Source: Caulobacter sp. (GTDB lineage Bacteria; Pseudomonadota; Alphaproteobacteria; Caulobacterales; Caulobacteraceae). From it: DNA of 34,582 bases. Position numbers and translations under genes: made by a program. Positions within the stretch are counted from its first letter, which is position 1. Every line of letters begins with the position of its first letter. Location of the stretch: assembly GCA_021741355.1 (NCBI GenBank), contig JAIOXZ010000034.1, positions 1-34,582 on the forward strand, given 5' to 3'. Below the pieces are notes generated by a model. The model was not told where the DNA came from. It saw nothing but the letters and a program-made list of their open reading frames with translations, and did no database searches. Shown piece after piece: positions 8,049-16,068 of the stretch.

Positions 8049-8534
8049 ATGAAACTCATGACCGCGATCGCGCTGGCGGCCGCGCTGCTTGCCGGGCCTG
8101 CATTGGCGCACGACGAATCCGTCGCCACGGCCGAGGCTGTTCGCGCGGCTGACATGGCCTTCGCCAGACGTGCCGCCGAAGTCGGCTTCGCGCGTTCCTT
8201 CCTCGAGTTCATGGATGAGCGTGAGGGCCTTCTGTACGGCATGGACGGTCCGCCCACGGTGGGCGCGCGCGCTGCGTTTGAAGCACTCGGGGGAGATGCC
8301 CCCTCTGGTATGACGGTCGAATGGGCGCCGACCCAGGCCTGGGGCTCCAAGAGCGGCGATATGGGCGTTACGATCGGGACCTACCGAAGAATTCCGAAGG
8401 ATACGACCCGCCCCGTGCGGACGGGTCGCTACGTTACGGTCTGGCGCAAGAACGCCGCCGGCGCGTGGAAAGGCCTGATCGATATCGGCGAGAACGATCC
8501 TGTGCCTGTTCCGACTGCGCCGGCAGCGCCCTGA
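8049..8534 (+). CDS. Exported NTF2/DUF4440-like protein
   Basis: 161 residues with a clear signal peptide (MKLMTAIALAAALLAGPALA, cleavage after ALA) and a strong GGAGG Shine-Dalgarno seven bases before ATG. The mature part has an alpha-helical start (AVRAADMAFARRAAEVGFARSF) and a strand-rich second half ending VTVWRKNAAGAWKGLIDIG. This is the pattern of SnoaL/DUF4440 proteins of the NTF2-like cone fold, many of them of unknown function. A periplasmic location follows from the signal. It lies 50 bp after ilvN but probably has a separate role, and it is convergent with aqpZ (1-bp gap). No catalytic residues can be assigned. Confidence 0.75.
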   Translation: MKLMTAIALAAALLAGPALAHDESVATAEAVRAADMAFARRAAEVGFARSFLEFMDEREGLLYGMDGPPTVGARAAFEALGGDAPSGMTVEWAPTQAWGSKSGDMGVTIGTYRRIPKDTTRPVRTGRYVTVWRKNAAGAWKGLIDIGENDPVPVPTAPAAP

Positions 8535-8535
8535 C

Positions 8536-9204
8536 CTAGGCCGCCTTCAACAGATTGAAGCGGTACAGCGCGCCGCCGATCATCGCGCCGATGGCCGGGG
8601 CGACGATGAACAGCCACAGCTGCGAAAGCGCCTCGCCGCCGACCAGCGCCGCCGGACCGAAGCTGCGCGCCGGGTTGACCGACACGCCGGTGACCTGGAT
8701 GCCGACGATGTGGATCACCGCCAGGGTGATGCCGATGGCCAGGCCCGCGAACGCGCCCTGCCCCTTCTCACCGGTCACCCCGAGGATCACGATGACGAAG
8801 ATGGCGGTGAACACGATCTCGAAGATCAGCGCCGCGTGCATCGAATACTCTCCGAGATAGCCGGCCCCCCAGCCGTTGCGGCCGAGACCGCTGGCCGCGC
8901 CCTCCTTGGCGAGCGTCATCAGGATCGCCGCACCGGCCAGCGCGCCCAGGAACTGCGCCACCCAGTACAGGCCCATGTCCCTGACCGTCATCCGGCCGGC
9001 GACAAAGGCGGCCAGACTGACCGCCGGATTGACGTGGCAGCCGGAGATCGGCCCGATGCCGTAGGCCATCGCGACGATCGCAAAGCCGAACGCCAGCGCG
9101 ATGCCCAGCTGACCGACATGTTCCATCCCGCCCAGAACGGCCGCTCCGCAGCCAAACAACACGAGCACAAGCGTGCCGATGAACTCGGCCATGAACTTGT
9201 TCAT
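8536..9204 (-). CDS. aqpZ: Aquaporin Z (MIP family water channel)
   Basis: A 222-residue inner-membrane channel with six hydrophobic segments and both NPA boxes, HVNPAVSL (N59-P-A61) and SVNPARSFGPA (N177-P-A179-R180). The Arg after the second NPA is the selectivity-filter arginine. The N-terminus, MNKFMAEFIGTLVLVLFGCG, closely resembles AqpZ-type water channels rather than glycerol facilitators, and the short loop C supports this. Length is slightly under E. coli AqpZ. It is divergent from ssrA; the 5' flank of that gene separates their promoters. Confidence 0.93.
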   Translation of the reverse strand: MNKFMAEFIGTLVLVLFGCGAAVLGGMEHVGQLGIALAFGFAIVAMAYGIGPISGCHVNPAVSLAAFVAGRMTVRDMGLYWVAQFLGALAGAAILMTLAKEGAASGLGRNGWGAGYLGEYSMHAALIFEIVFTAIFVIVILGVTGEKGQGAFAGLAIGITLAVIHIVGIQVTGVSVNPARSFGPAALVGGEALSQLWLFIVAPAIGAMIGGALYRFNLLKAA

Positions 9205-9303
9205 TGGATTGCCTCCCGTTTCCCCGCCTTGAAGACCGGCGTTCGGTGAGGCTGCCTCTTTTGCGTGAGTCCGGGAATAGCGACGTCCTGGCGCGCGGCG
9301 TCC

Positions 9304-9332
9304 TTCCCCCGGCGACCGATCGCCCCTATATT
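9304..9332 (+). promoter_or_regulatory. Probable ssrA promoter
   Basis: TATATT at 9327-9332 is a good -10 element, unusually AT-rich for this genome, placed about 8-10 nt before the predicted 5' end of the tmRNA acceptor piece. The -35 region (9304-9309, TTCCCC) at a 17-nt spacing is weak. Confidence 0.45.
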
Positions 9333-9340
9333 GGGTCTGT

Positions 9341-9660
9341 TCGGGCTTGCCCGGACTATGGACATAAACGCGCGTGTAATAAGCGGACTGGACCCGGGTG
9401 CGATTCCCGGCGGCTCCACCATTTCCTTCTTCGGGTTATCGCCGGAAGTATGGGGCCGATCAGCATCGACAGACGTCTAAAGGCGTAGCTTTGTCCCGGC
9501 GTGGCTCACCGATCCGGGCCATTAAACTAACTGCGAACGATAACTTCGCTGAAGAGTATGCGATCGCCGCGTAATGCGGTGCTAGCGCACTCAGCCTAAA
9601 CTCCGGGGGGTTCAGATCCTCCGGCGGGGCCCGGGGGAGCCTGCCAACAGAATCCCCCAC
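9341..9660 (+). ncRNA. ssrA: Two-piece (permuted) tmRNA
   Basis: The order is permuted, as in alphaproteobacteria. The acceptor piece comes first (about 9341-9421), ending in a T-arm (CCGGGTGCGATTCCCGG) and CGGCTCCACCA. After a 30-nt intervening segment the coding piece starts at 9452 with GGGGCCGATCAGCATCGACA, whose first seven bases pair with CGGCTCC of the acceptor. The tag frame at 9533-9574 reads ANDNFAEEYAIAA and then TAA; with the alanine carried by the RNA the tag is AANDNFAEEYAIAA, very close to the Caulobacter tag. Hairpins after the stop, including GGGGG/CCCCC at 9633-9658, fit pseudoknot and 3' helices. Exact ends are estimates. Its role is ribosome rescue and tagging of stalled products for ClpXP. 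Confidence 0.93.
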
Positions 9661-9688
9661 CTTCTTCCTGCTTGCCGAGCGACCATCC

Positions 9689-9788
9689 GGGGACATGTAC
9701 TTCAGTACGTGTCCCCTGCTGCTTGTGAGATCCTACCCGGCAGACAATGCGCTAGCTGAAGGGGACACGTACTGAAGTACATGTCCCC
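9689..9788. repeat. Inverted pair of GGGGACA-type palindromic repeats
   Basis: Unit A (9689-9716) and unit B (9761-9788) are each 28-nt near-palindromes built on GGGGACATGTACT / AGTACGTGTCCCC. Unit B is the exact reverse complement of unit A. They are separated by 44 bp that do not resemble the spacers of the two later pairs. They lie between ssrA and sspB and could form one long cruciform or two separate hairpins. Confidence 0.9.
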
Positions 9789-9866
9789 GCATACGCGCTG
9801 GCCCAGCATGGCTTTGCGAGTCCGTCTCGACAGGCTACGCTCGCCGTCCAAACCGGTGTTCGAGTC

Positions 9867-10355
9867 ATGGCCCAGCAGCAGAAACCGCCTGAAGACCTGA
9901 TGAACTACGAGGCGCTGGCCCAGGACGCGCTGCGCGGCGTGGTCAAGGCCGCGTTGAAGGTGGCGGCGGCGCCGGGCGGCATTCCCGGCGACCATCACTT
10001 CTACATCACCTTCCGCACCAGGGCGCCGGGGGTCTCCGGGCCGCCCGATCTGCTGGGCAAGTATCCCGACGAGATGACGATCGTCCTGCAGAACCAGTAC
10101 TGGGATCTGGCGCCGGGCGAGACCTTCTTCACGGTGACGCTGAAGTTCGGCGGCTCGCCCAAAAAGCTGTCGGTGCCCTATGCGGCGGTGACGCGCTTCG
10201 TCGATCCGCACGTCAAGTTCAGCCTGCACTTCGAACCGCCGCCGGTCGACGTCGAACCGGTCGGTCTCGACGAGCCGGAAGAGCCGGCCGCGCCGGCGAG
10301 GCCCGTGGACGACGGCCCCAAGGTCGTGTCGCTCGACCAGTTCCGCAAGAAGTGA
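9867..10355 (+). CDS. sspB: SspB-alpha, ClpXP adaptor for ssrA-tagged proteins
   Basis: A 162-residue protein of the alphaproteobacterial SspB type. The conserved core runs from PPEDLMNYEALAQDALRG to about residue 115, with the GGIPGDHHFYITFRT and LSVPYAAVTRFVDP stretches typical of the family. It is followed by an acidic, Pro-rich linker and the C-terminal ClpX-docking tail VVSLDQFRKK. SspB dimers hold the ssrA tag and tether it to ClpX. The start at 9867 keeps the conserved N-terminus, although its Shine-Dalgarno is poor. It lies about 200 bp after the tag-encoding tmRNA on the same strand, which supports the functional assignment. Confidence 0.94.
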   Translation: MAQQQKPPEDLMNYEALAQDALRGVVKAALKVAAAPGGIPGDHHFYITFRTRAPGVSGPPDLLGKYPDEMTIVLQNQYWDLAPGETFFTVTLKFGGSPKKLSVPYAAVTRFVDPHVKFSLHFEPPPVDVEPVGLDEPEEPAAPARPVDDGPKVVSLDQFRKK

Positions 10356-10362
10356 GGCCGGG

Positions 10363-10830
10363 TTGACCGACGTTGCTTCGCAGGAGCCGCAAAGCCTCAC
10401 CGACGAGGCCATCCTGGCGCGCTTCACCAACGCCAAACGCCGCCCGCCGGGGTCCGAGCTGCTCGGCTTCCGGATCGTGCGGGTCAGCCAGGCGGACCGC
10501 GAGGTCGAGGTGGCCTTCACCGCCACCGAGCAACTGACCAACCCGATGAAGCAGATCCAGGGCGGCTACCTCTGCGCCATGCTGGACGAATGCATGAGCG
10601 TGGCCTGCATGGTTGCGTCCGGCATGACCAGCGTCGCGCCGACCGTGGAGATGAAGACCAGTTTCTACCGCCCGGCCCTGCCCGGCGAGATCACCGGCGT
10701 CGGCCGGGTGGCGCGCTGGGGCAAGACCATCGCCTTCACCGAGGGCGAGTTGAAGGACAGCGAGGGCCGCATCCTGGCCCGGGCCACCGGCACGGCGATG
10801 CCGACCCCCTTCGCCCGGTACAAGGGCTGA
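10363..10830 (+). CDS. PaaI-type hotdog-fold thioesterase
   Basis: 155 residues, starting at TTG 10363 behind GAGG (five-base spacing). The hotdog-fold signature is visible: IQGGYLCAMLDECMSVACMV (residues about 66-85) and the later strand pair EMKTSFYRPALPGEI. PaaI/YbgC-like members hydrolyse acyl-CoA thioesters; the acidic residue in the LDE motif is the likely catalytic one. The substrate is unknown. It follows sspB by 7 nt, so cotranscription is likely, and precedes the C13 peptidase by 6 nt. Confidence 0.85.
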   Translation: MTDVASQEPQSLTDEAILARFTNAKRRPPGSELLGFRIVRVSQADREVEVAFTATEQLTNPMKQIQGGYLCAMLDECMSVACMVASGMTSVAPTVEMKTSFYRPALPGEITGVGRVARWGKTIAFTEGELKDSEGRILARATGTAMPTPFARYKG

Positions 10831-10836
10831 GACCCG

Positions 10837-11637
10837 GTGCGCGGCTGGCTCCTGGCGATCGTCGGCCTGCTGGCCATTCTCGCAGGTCCCGCCGTGGCCC
10901 AGACCGCACCCGCCAGCCCGTTCAACAGCTGGGCCTCGGTCGTCATCGCCGGCGACTGGCGCGCCTCCAACGGCAGTCAGGCGGAAGCCTTCGACAATGC
11001 GCGCCGCGATGTCGCCGCGACACTGATCGGCATGGGCTTCAGGCCCGATGCGATGACGCAGTTCTCGACCAAGCCTGAGCGCTATCCCGACACCCGGCCC
11101 GAACGCCTGACGGCCCAGTCGGTGCTCGATGCGCTCAAGGCTTCCGCCGCGAAGGCCCCGGCGGGCTGCCTGATCTACTACACCTCGCACGGCGCGCCTC
11201 GGGCGGGCGTGGTGATGGACGTGATGGGCAAGGCCTACATGTTCTCGCCGAGCGAGATGGCCGCGCTGGTCGAGGAGGCCTGCCCGGCCCGGCCGACGAT
11301 CGTGATCATTTCCGCCTGCTACTCCGGCGCCTTCCTGCCCCATCTCGTAGGGCCCCAGCGCATGGTGATGACGGCCGCCAGGCCCGACCGCAGCTCCTTC
11401 GGCTGCAGTTCGGAGGACAAGTACCCCTACTTCGACGCCTGTTTCCTCGAGACCGTGGAGTCGGTGCGCAATTTCCCGGCCATGGGGCCAGCGATCCAGG
11501 GCTGCGTGAGCCGTCGCGAGGGCCGGATGAACGTCTCGCCGCCCTCCGAGCCACAGGTGTCGATCGACGGCGCCCTGCGCCTGCGCCTTGGCATGATGCC
11601 GTTTCCGGCCGGCGCGAAGGGTATCCAGTCACCCTGA
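10837..11637 (+). CDS. Exported peptidase C13-like (legumain/caspase-fold) cysteine protease
   Basis: 266 residues with an N-terminal signal peptide (MRGWLLAIVGLLAILAGPAVAQ) and a start at GTG 10837. The catalytic dyad fits clan CD: His118 in YYTSHGAPRAG and Cys161 in VIISACYSGAFL, each after a hydrophobic strand, as in peptidase C13. Bacterial members are sparsely studied; legumains cleave after Asn, but specificity cannot be predicted here. Four further Cys lie in the mature part. The location is periplasmic or outer-face. It is in the same strand run as the thioesterase, 6 nt upstream, but no shared pathway is apparent. Confidence 0.85.
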   Translation: MRGWLLAIVGLLAILAGPAVAQTAPASPFNSWASVVIAGDWRASNGSQAEAFDNARRDVAATLIGMGFRPDAMTQFSTKPERYPDTRPERLTAQSVLDALKASAAKAPAGCLIYYTSHGAPRAGVVMDVMGKAYMFSPSEMAALVEEACPARPTIVIISACYSGAFLPHLVGPQRMVMTAARPDRSSFGCSSEDKYPYFDACFLETVESVRNFPAMGPAIQGCVSRREGRMNVSPPSEPQVSIDGALRLRLGMMPFPAGAKGIQSP

Positions 11638-11722
11638 CGACCTACCGGCCGCAGACTGACCTTTGCCCGGCGTCCCCGGCGCCCTAGAAGTTGCTCGAAC
11701 GACCTTTTCCCGGGGACACTCC

Positions 11723-13780
11723 TTGCGCTCGCCAGTCAAAGCCGCCCTCGCGGCTGCCCTGTCCATTCTGATCGGCGTCGCGCCGGCCGCCGGCACGGCC
11801 CAGATCGCCGCAGCGCCCACGCCCGGCCTGACGCCCCCGACCTTCACCCGTGTTCCCGCGCGACCGCCCGCGGCAGAGGCCTTGCCCGCTCCGGTCATCG
11901 CCGGCGTCGCCCCCCTGTCCCCGGCCGAACTTGAAGCCTTCGTCGACGGGATGGTCCGCGACGCGATGTCCGCCGACCGCATTCCCGGCGTCACGATCTC
12001 GGTGGTCCAGAACGGCCAGGTGGTGCTGAAGAAGGGGTACGGCTTCGCCAGGCTCGGGCCGGCCCGCCCGGTGGACCCCGACCGCACGCTGTTCCGTATC
12101 GCCTCGATTTCCAAGACCTTCACCTGGATTGCGGTGATGAAGGAAGTCGAAGCCGGCCGCATGCGGCTGGATGCCCCGATCAACCTGTACCTGCCCGAAA
12201 AGATCCGCGTGCGTGACCAGGGCTTCGACCAGCCCGTGCGGGTCATCGATCTGATGAGTCACTCGCCGGGCTTCGAGGACCGCGCCCTGGGCCAGCTGTT
12301 CGAGCGCGATGCGGCCCGCGTGCGGCCGCTCGACGTCTATCTGCGCCAGGAACGGCCGCGCCGCGTGCGGGAAGCCGGGACATCGCCGGCCTACTCGAAC
12401 TACGGCGTCGGCCTCGCCGGCGCGGCGGCCGCCTGGGTCTCCGGCAAGCCGTTCGAGCGGCTGATCGAAACCGGCGTCACCGGCCCGCTGGGCATGACCC
12501 GCACGACCTTCCGCAACCCCTACCCCGCCCGCGCCGACCTCCCCCCGCCGATGCCGGCCGCCCTGGCGGCGGACCTGTCGGAGGGCTTCCTCTGGACCGG
12601 ATCGGGCTGGCGTGAGCGCCCGTTCGAATACACGACCCAGCTGGCCCCGGCGGGCGGCGTCTCGACCACCGCCGCTGACATGGCCCGCTACATGACCATG
12701 ATCCTGAACGGCGGTACGCTGGACGGGGTGCAGATCTACAGCCCGGCGACCGCCGCGGGCTTCTTCCGCGAGCAGTCAAGCCCTGCGCCCGGCGTGTCCG
12801 GCTCCGGTCATGGCTTCCTGCAGTTCCAGCTGCCCGGCGGACGCACGGGCTGGGGCCATGACGGCGTGCTGCTGTCCTACCGCTCCTCGATGATCCTCGT
12901 CCCGTCGCTGGGCCTGGGCGTCTTCGTGGCCGCCAATGGCGAGAGCGGCGAGCGCCTTGTCAATCAGGCGACCAGCCGCATTGTGCAGCGGTTCTATGGC
13001 CCGGCGCAGACCCTGCCTGAGGCCGGCTCGCCCTGGCTGAAGCAGAACGCCCGGAAATTCGAGGGCGAGTATGTCAGCACGCGGCGCTCCTATCGCGGGC
13101 TCGAACAGTTCATCGGCCTGGTCAACGCCCGCACCCAGGTTGCGGTGACTGACGCCGGCTACCTGCGCATCAGCAGCCGCGACAGCTCATCAGTCTGGAT
13201 CCCCGAAGGAACCGAAGGCCGCTTCCGGGAAGTCAGCGGCTGGCGAAAAATCACCTTCGTCCTGAAGGATGGCCGCGCCAGCGGCTACTACCCGGCCTCG
13301 GGCATGCAGCTGTTCCAGCGGGCCGGCTTCTTCGGGACCCAGGGATGGCTGGTCAATCTCGCGCTTCTGGCGGCCATCGCCGCCCTGGCGACGCTCGGCG
13401 GCCTGATGATGCGCGACCGCAAGGACCATCGCGAGACGCCCATGCAGCGCCGGGCCAGCCTGATGCAGACGACCCAGGCGATCCTCTGGCTTCTGGCCAT
13501 GGGCGCGCTGGCGATCTGGGCGGGCAAGGCCGGCGACGTCGCCGCGATCTTCTTCGACTGGCCGGGCGGCTGGATGCTGACCGCGTCGTCCTGCGCCCTG
13601 GTCGCCGCGATTCTGTCGCTCGTGACCCTGGTGCTGCTGCCGTTCATCTGGCGGGGTGGACGACGGGTCGAAAGCTGGACCGTGGGCCGCAAACTGCGCT
13701 TTACGGCGACGACGCTGATCTACGTCTGCCTCTCGCTTGTGCTGCTGATGCGCGGCGCACTCGTGCCCTGGGCGAGCTGA
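11723..13780 (+). CDS. Serine beta-lactamase-family hydrolase with C-terminal membrane domain
   Basis: 685 residues from TTG 11723, chosen because it opens directly into a signal peptide (MRSPVKAALAAALSILIGVA); an upstream TTG at 11663 would add 20 polar residues. The penicillin-binding/beta-lactamase (PF00144) motifs are SISK (S128-K131), YSN (Y224-N226) and GHDG (H379). After a beta-rich region (about 430-530) come four hydrophobic segments between about 545 and 680. Such proteins include esterases, D-aminopeptidases and class C-like enzymes, and the substrate is not predictable. The layout suggests a periplasmic catalytic domain tethered to the inner membrane. Confidence 0.86.
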   Translation: MRSPVKAALAAALSILIGVAPAAGTAQIAAAPTPGLTPPTFTRVPARPPAAEALPAPVIAGVAPLSPAELEAFVDGMVRDAMSADRIPGVTISVVQNGQVVLKKGYGFARLGPARPVDPDRTLFRIASISKTFTWIAVMKEVEAGRMRLDAPINLYLPEKIRVRDQGFDQPVRVIDLMSHSPGFEDRALGQLFERDAARVRPLDVYLRQERPRRVREAGTSPAYSNYGVGLAGAAAAWVSGKPFERLIETGVTGPLGMTRTTFRNPYPARADLPPPMPAALAADLSEGFLWTGSGWRERPFEYTTQLAPAGGVSTTAADMARYMTMILNGGTLDGVQIYSPATAAGFFREQSSPAPGVSGSGHGFLQFQLPGGRTGWGHDGVLLSYRSSMILVPSLGLGVFVAANGESGERLVNQATSRIVQRFYGPAQTLPEAGSPWLKQNARKFEGEYVSTRRSYRGLEQFIGLVNARTQVAVTDAGYLRISSRDSSSVWIPEGTEGRFREVSGWRKITFVLKDGRASGYYPASGMQLFQRAGFFGTQGWLVNLALLAAIAALATLGGLMMRDRKDHRETPMQRRASLMQTTQAILWLLAMGALAIWAGKAGDVAAIFFDWPGGWMLTASSCALVAAILSLVTLVLLPFIWRGGRRVESWTVGRKLRFTATTLIYVCLSLVLLMRGALVPWAS

Positions 13781-13865
13781 CTTTCCAGCGCCGCGACCAT
13801 AGGCCACCTTTCTGGCGCCACCCTCGCATCCCCAGGATGGAAACGGGTGGTTCGGGGTGGTTGTC

Positions 13866-14264
13866 GTGTCAAAAGAAGACGGTCTGACCTTCGGTCTGGC
13901 GGGCGTGCTGGCCTTTCTGGTCTCGACGGGCTGGTACGCGGCGTTCGGGACGGGGCTGCTGGAGAAGGCGTTCTGGTTCTACGCCATGAACGCGTTCCTG
14001 GTCGGCGGCGTCGTGGTGTTCCTCTTCCATGTGGCCAGCCGCGTGCGTCGCCTGCAGCGCCGCAATCGCCTGCTGGCGGCGGCGATCTTCGCCGCGCCCG
14101 GTCTGATCGGCGCGGGAATCATGCTGGCGCTGTTCCGGGATATCTTTCCGACCTGGGATCCGGTCAGCCTCGGCCGCTACGCCGCCTTCATCCTCGTCGG
14201 CGACGCCCTCCTGGCCAGCGTGGCGCTGGACCGCACTAGGCGAGCCGCGTCGCGCGCACGGTAA
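13866..14264 (+). CDS. Small integral membrane protein, DUF5367-like
   Basis: 132 residues with four hydrophobic segments (FGLAGVLAFLVSTGWYAAF, FWFYAMNAFLVGGVVVFLF, LLAAAIFAAPGLIGAGIMLALF, YAAFILVGDALLASVAL). GTG at 13866 is preferred over GTG at 13857 because GGGGTGG at 13854-13860 then sits at a usable distance. The layout, with FPTWDP between the third and fourth segments, reminds me of DUF5367 proteins, but this is tentative. Function unknown. The 3' end overlaps the convergent RusA-like gene by 29 bp. Confidence 0.7.
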   Translation: MSKEDGLTFGLAGVLAFLVSTGWYAAFGTGLLEKAFWFYAMNAFLVGGVVVFLFHVASRVRRLQRRNRLLAAAIFAAPGLIGAGIMLALFRDIFPTWDPVSLGRYAAFILVGDALLASVALDRTRRAASRAR

Positions 14265-14592
14265 TCCGCTCCCGCTCGCCCTGGCGGCGCTCGACCAGCA
14301 GCCGGGCGACCTGACTGTCGTCGTGGAAGGCGTGACCCTTGATCGAGTCGAGGATCGCCTTGGCGAGGTTGTCGAGATCGAGCCACGGCGGGTCGCCCTC
14401 GTACTCCATGATGATCTCGACGGCGAAGTCGCCCCAAGCCGGCCGCGAGCCCCGCCACTGCTTGCGGAAGAACTCGTAGATCAGCGGCTTGTAGTATTTC
14501 GCCTGGGTGGTCAGGCCATCGACGACGATCTCCAGCGTCGCCCCGGCTTCCCGCGCGCGCACCTTGCCGAAGGTTGTCCAGTCGTCGGTCAT
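14236..14592 (-). CDS. RusA-family Holliday junction resolvase-like nuclease
   Basis: 118 residues. The RusA signature is clear: [19 protein letters not shown] followed by [16 protein letters not shown], which carries the Asp residues (in DLDN and HDD) that bind Mg2+ in RusA-type resolvases. Characterised RusA resolves four-way DNA junctions and is often prophage-encoded, but no phage genes adjoin this one. The N-terminal LEIVVDGL stretch matches the first strand of the fold. It is convergent with the small membrane protein gene (29-bp overlap) and divergent from fumC. Confidence 0.86.
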   Translation of the reverse strand: MTDDWTTFGKVRAREAGATLEIVVDGLTTQAKYYKPLIYEFFRKQWRGSRPAWGDFAVEIIMEYEGDPPWLDLDNLAKAILDSIKGHAFHDDSQVARLLVERRQGERERITVRATRLA

Positions 14593-14672
14593 TGGCGTCC
14601 ATAACGCCTTGCGCGCTTGCAGTCTCCTCCCCCGGCGCTAAACCGGCGCTGCAAGTTTCGCCGGGAAAGATC

Positions 14673-16064
14673 ATGACCGCCACGCGCACCGAGACCGACA
14701 CCTTTGGCCCCATCGAGGTCGCCGCCGACCGTTACTGGGGCGCCCAGTCGCAACGCAGCCTCGGCAACTTCAAGATCGGCTGGGAGAAGCAGCCCCTGCC
14801 CGTCGTCCGGGCCCTGGGCATCGTCAAGCGTGCGGCCGCCGAGACCAACCTGGCGCTGGGCAAGCTGGACCCGCAGATCGCCGCGACCATCGTCAAGGCG
14901 GCCAACGAAGTCATCGAGGGCAAGCTGAACGACCACTTCCCGCTGGTCGTCTGGCAGACGGGCTCGGGCACCCAGTCGAACATGAACGCCAACGAGGTGA
15001 TCTCGAACCGCGCCATCGAGATGCTGGGCGGCGAGATGGGCTCCAAGAAGCCGGTCCACCCCAACGACCACGTCAACATGAGCCAGTCGTCCAACGACAC
15101 CTATCCGACGGCCATGCACATCGCCTGCGCCGAACAGGTGGTCCACGACCTGCTGCCCGCCCTGAAGCACCTGCACGCGGCGCTGAAGGCCAAGGCCGAC
15201 GCCTGGCAGGGCATCATCAAGATCGGCCGCACCCACACCCAGGACGCCACGCCCCTGACGCTGGGCCAGGAGTTCGGCGGCTACGCCCAGCAGATCGCCA
15301 ACGGCATCCACCGCATCGAACAGACCCTGCCGGCGCTGATGGAGCTGGCCCAGGGCGGCACGGCTGTCGGCACGGGTCTCAACGCCCCCGTCGGCTTCGC
15401 CGAGAAGGTCGCCGAACAGATCGCCGCGATCACGGGCCTTCCCTTCACCACGGCGCCGAACAAGTTCGAGGCCCTGGCCGCCCATGACGCCATGGTCTTC
15501 AGCCACGGGGCGATCAACACCGTGGCCGCCAGCCTGTTCAAGATCGCCAACGACATCCGCTTCCTGGGCTCCGGCCCGCGCTCGGGCCTGGGCGAACTGA
15601 GCCTGCCGGAAAACGAGCCGGGCAGCTCGATTATGCCGGGCAAGGTCAACCCGACCCAGTGCGAGGCCCTGACGATGGTCTGCACCCAGGTGTTCGGCAA
15701 CAACGCCGCCATCACCTTCGCCGGCGCCAGCGGCCACTTCGAGCTGAACGTCTTCAACCCGGTGATGGCCTACAACTTCCTGCAGTCGGTCCGGCTGCTG
15801 GCCGACGCGGCGATCAGCTTCACCGACAACTGCGTCGTCGGCATCGAGCCGCGCGAGGACAACATCAAGCGCGGCCTGGACAACAGCCTGATGCTGGTCA
15901 CCGCGCTCAACGGCAAGCTCGGCTACGACGCCTGCGCCAAGATCGCCAAGACGGCCCACAAGAACGGCACCACCCTGCGCGAGGAAGCCGTCGGCGGCGG
16001 CTACCTGACGGATGCCGAGTTCGACGAGGCGGTGCGGCCGGAGAAGATGATCTCGCCGGGGTGA
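14673..16064 (+). CDS. fumC: Class II fumarate hydratase
   Basis: A 463-residue homotetrameric enzyme of the TCA cycle that hydrates fumarate to L-malate and needs no iron-sulfur cluster. The family motifs are [39 protein letters not shown] and the signature [16 protein letters not shown], which includes the catalytic Ser loop. Length agrees with FumC. ATG at 14673 follows GGGAAAGA; the upstream in-frame extension is not conserved-looking. A short 4-nt gap follows before the dioxygenase-like gene, suggesting cotranscription. Confidence 0.97.
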   Translation: MTATRTETDTFGPIEVAADRYWGAQSQRSLGNFKIGWEKQPLPVVRALGIVKRAAAETNLALGKLDPQIAATIVKAANEVIEGKLNDHFPLVVWQTGSGTQSNMNANEVISNRAIEMLGGEMGSKKPVHPNDHVNMSQSSNDTYPTAMHIACAEQVVHDLLPALKHLHAALKAKADAWQGIIKIGRTHTQDATPLTLGQEFGGYAQQIANGIHRIEQTLPALMELAQGGTAVGTGLNAPVGFAEKVAEQIAAITGLPFTTAPNKFEALAAHDAMVFSHGAINTVAASLFKIANDIRFLGSGPRSGLGELSLPENEPGSSIMPGKVNPTQCEALTMVCTQVFGNNAAITFAGASGHFELNVFNPVMAYNFLQSVRLLADAAISFTDNCVVGIEPREDNIKRGLDNSLMLVTALNGKLGYDACAKIAKTAHKNGTTLREEAVGGGYLTDAEFDEAVRPEKMISPG

Positions 16065-16068
16065 GGTC

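Noticed and set aside
9380..9421. Possible tRNA 3' end (T-arm and CCA)
   Set aside because: No complete cloverleaf is present; the T-arm and CCA belong to the tmRNA acceptor piece, shown by the tag frame downstream.
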